A model generated the notes under the pieces. It searched no databases and was not told where the DNA came from. It saw only the letters and a program-made list of their open reading frames with translations. A stretch of DNA of 6,055 nt, taken from CAZESH01 sp964514665 (GTDB lineage Bacteria > Bacillota > Bacilli > Paenibacillales > KCTC-25726). Numbering within the stretch: position 1 is the first letter of the stretch; each line of letters begins with the position of its first letter. This document shows positions 4,998-6,055 of the stretch, in pieces. The DNA is taken from contig CAZESH010000269.1 in NCBI GenBank assembly GCA_964514665.1, positions 1-6,055 on the forward strand. Reading direction: 5' to 3'. A program made the position numbers and the translations under genes.

Positions 4998-5795
4998 ATG
5001 GCAGATCATTTATCACCATCATTTAAGGCTTTTGGGATGGTTTTTGACGTTACAACCATTCTCATGACGATTGTTTCGAGTCTCATCGTTTTTCTAATTA
5101 TTTTCTTTGCAACACGCAAAATGACAAGCAAGACGCCAAAAGGGATGCAAAATTTCCTGGAATGGGTGATTGACTTTGTCCGCGGCATTGCCAGACAGAC
5201 GATGGACAATGCGACGGCGGAGAAATACATTGCGCTGGGGCTTACATTGTTCCTGTACATTTTTATCGCCAATCAATTGGGTCTGGTTACTAACTTCGTG
5301 ACGGTGCATTCCGAGCCCAATGCGGCTATCGGGATTACCAGCGAAGCGATCCATGAAGCTGAGGCAGCGGGAGAACACGGTGCCACCGTAACGTGGTGGA
5401 AATCTCCAACCGCATCCGTAAGCATACCATTTGCTCTGGCCATTATGGTGCTGCTGTATACGCACTATCTGGGCATGCGCAATGGCTTTGGCGCCTATCT
5501 GAAGAGCTATTTCCAACCGCACTGGGCGATGTTTCCGCTGAACCTGATTGAAGAGCTGGCCAAATTCCTGTCCTTTCCTCTTCGGCTGTTCGGCAACATT
5601 TTTGCAGGAGAAGTGCTGATTTGGGTGCTGATCCCTGTGATCATGTCGGGAGTCGCTTCCTATATCATGACGTTGCCGCTCATTTTATGGATTGGTTATT
5701 CCATATTCGTAGGTGCCATCCAGGCGTTCATCTTTACCATTCTTACGATGGTGTACATTTCGCACAGAACGCACAGCCATGCCGATTCTCATTAA
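4998..5795 (+). CDS. atpB: F0F1 ATP synthase subunit a
   Basis: Subunit a forms the two proton half-channels beside the c-ring. The 265-residue protein carries the essential arginine as Arg196 in FPLRLFGNIFAGE (equivalent to Escherichia coli Arg210), and Gln242 in GAIQAFIFTILTMVY corresponds to E. coli Gln252. EWVIDFVRGIARQTM (55-69), YIFIANQLGL (87-96) and WWKSPTA (133-139) match the Bacillus protein. Compared with the B. subtilis sequence as I recall it, there is an extra stretch of about 25 acidic and His-containing residues at about 105-130, between two membrane segments, and a shorter linker before the last helix. The C-terminal tail is His-rich (SHRTHSHADSH). The ribosome binding site is AGGGGTG (4981-4987), 10 bases from the ATG and inside atpI. 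Confidence 0.97.
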   Translation: MADHLSPSFKAFGMVFDVTTILMTIVSSLIVFLIIFFATRKMTSKTPKGMQNFLEWVIDFVRGIARQTMDNATAEKYIALGLTLFLYIFIANQLGLVTNFVTVHSEPNAAIGITSEAIHEAEAAGEHGATVTWWKSPTASVSIPFALAIMVLLYTHYLGMRNGFGAYLKSYFQPHWAMFPLNLIEELAKFLSFPLRLFGNIFAGEVLIWVLIPVIMSGVASYIMTLPLILWIGYSIFVGAIQAFIFTILTMVYISHRTHSHADSH

Positions 5796-5876
5796 TCAGC
5801 AGGCCGGAGCTTCGTGCGGGTCGCTTATAGTTGTCCAAAAAAAGAAAAGTTAAACACTTAAGGAGGATTATTGTTT
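5796..5876 (+). other. atpB-atpE intercistronic leader with a strong ribosome binding site
   Basis: This 81-base gap is much longer than the 2-3 bases between the preceding atp genes. It has an A-rich stretch (5837-5850) and then AAGGAGGA (5860-5867), 9 bases before ATG 5877. The in-frame TTG at 5871 is too close to this site to be the start. No strong hairpin or terminator was found. An A/U-rich leader with a strong site fits the need to make many c subunits per complex (inference). Confidence 0.6.
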
Positions 5877-6055
5877 ATGGATTACGCAATTGCAATGGGT
5901 ATTGTATTTGGATTGGCAGCAATCGGTTCTGGTATCGGCATGGGCTTGATCGTAGGACGTACAATCGAAGGTACGGCTCGCCAGCCTGAGCTTCGCAGCA
6001 GCTTGATGGGTCTTATGTTCGTCGGTGTCTGTCTCGTTGACGCACTGCCGATTAT
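5877..6055 (+). CDS. atpE: F0F1 ATP synthase subunit c (3' end beyond window)
   Basis: The c subunit forms the rotor ring of Fo. Fifty-nine complete codons are present; about 10-15 residues of the second helix are missing because the window ends. The first helix has the glycine-rich packing motif AAIGSGIGMG (14-23), the polar loop is GTARQPELR (32-40), and the second helix has the ion-site motif VDALPI (54-59). The ion-binding carboxylate is Asp55 (codon 6039-6041), where the B. subtilis protein has Glu in VEALPI. No Na+ ligand set (a TM1 Gln and Ser after the carboxylate) is visible, so the ring is probably proton-driven. Glycine codons are mainly GGT (6 of 10), unlike the GGC/GGG-rich neighbours, suggesting selection for high expression. 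Confidence 0.96.
   Translation, partial: MDYAIAMGIVFGLAAIGSGIGMGLIVGRTIEGTARQPELRSSLMGLMFVGVCLVDALPI

Noticed and set aside
5764..5792. His-rich C-terminus of subunit a as a metal-binding novelty
   Set aside because: The B. subtilis protein ends in a comparable His-containing tail, so it is probably ordinary for the family.

Overview
The window looks like core chromosome from a Gram-positive Bacillales bacterium, most likely of the Paenibacillaceae. This rests on the gene order, strong AAAGGAGG-type ribosome binding sites, sigma-A-type promoters and moderately GC-rich coding DNA; the genus is an inference. All genes lie on the + strand. The order is ywlG (DUF436), glyA, upp, mnaA/wecB, atpZ, atpI, atpB and the start of atpE. 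This is the ywlG-glyA-upp-atp neighbourhood known from Bacillus, with a UDP-GlcNAc 2-epimerase gene between upp and the ATP synthase operon.

Region by region: 35-631 is ywlG and 687-1934 is glyA, probably cotranscribed, ending at a clean intrinsic terminator (1954-1984). The gap 1935-2401 is the least ordinary part. It holds four copies of a short, near-perfect palindrome (arms TACCTGCA/TGCAGGTA around a variable 4-base A/T centre) at 2051-2232, spaced 51, 61 and 50 bases apart. Arms resembling this palindrome also flank and overlap the glyA terminator. The upp promoter (extended -10) follows at 2322-2350. upp (2402-3031) and mnaA (3045-4190) are 13 bases apart and probably one transcript. 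The gap 4191-4371 carries a good sigma-A promoter and a T-rich leader. The ATP synthase operon then begins: atpZ (4372-4587), atpI (4591-4995), atpB (4998-5795) and the 5' part of atpE (5877 to the window end).

The genes are housekeeping: one-carbon supply from serine (GlyA), pyrimidine salvage (Upp), UDP-ManNAc for cell-wall glycopolymers (MnaA), and the membrane Fo part of the H+-ATP synthase with its assembly/Mg2+-related accessory proteins. I see no transposase, phage gene, CRISPR, tRNA, rRNA or defence system. The candidates for something undescribed are the palindrome cluster and its link to the glyA terminator. Smaller points are an Asp at the c-subunit ion site and an acidic insertion in subunit a.
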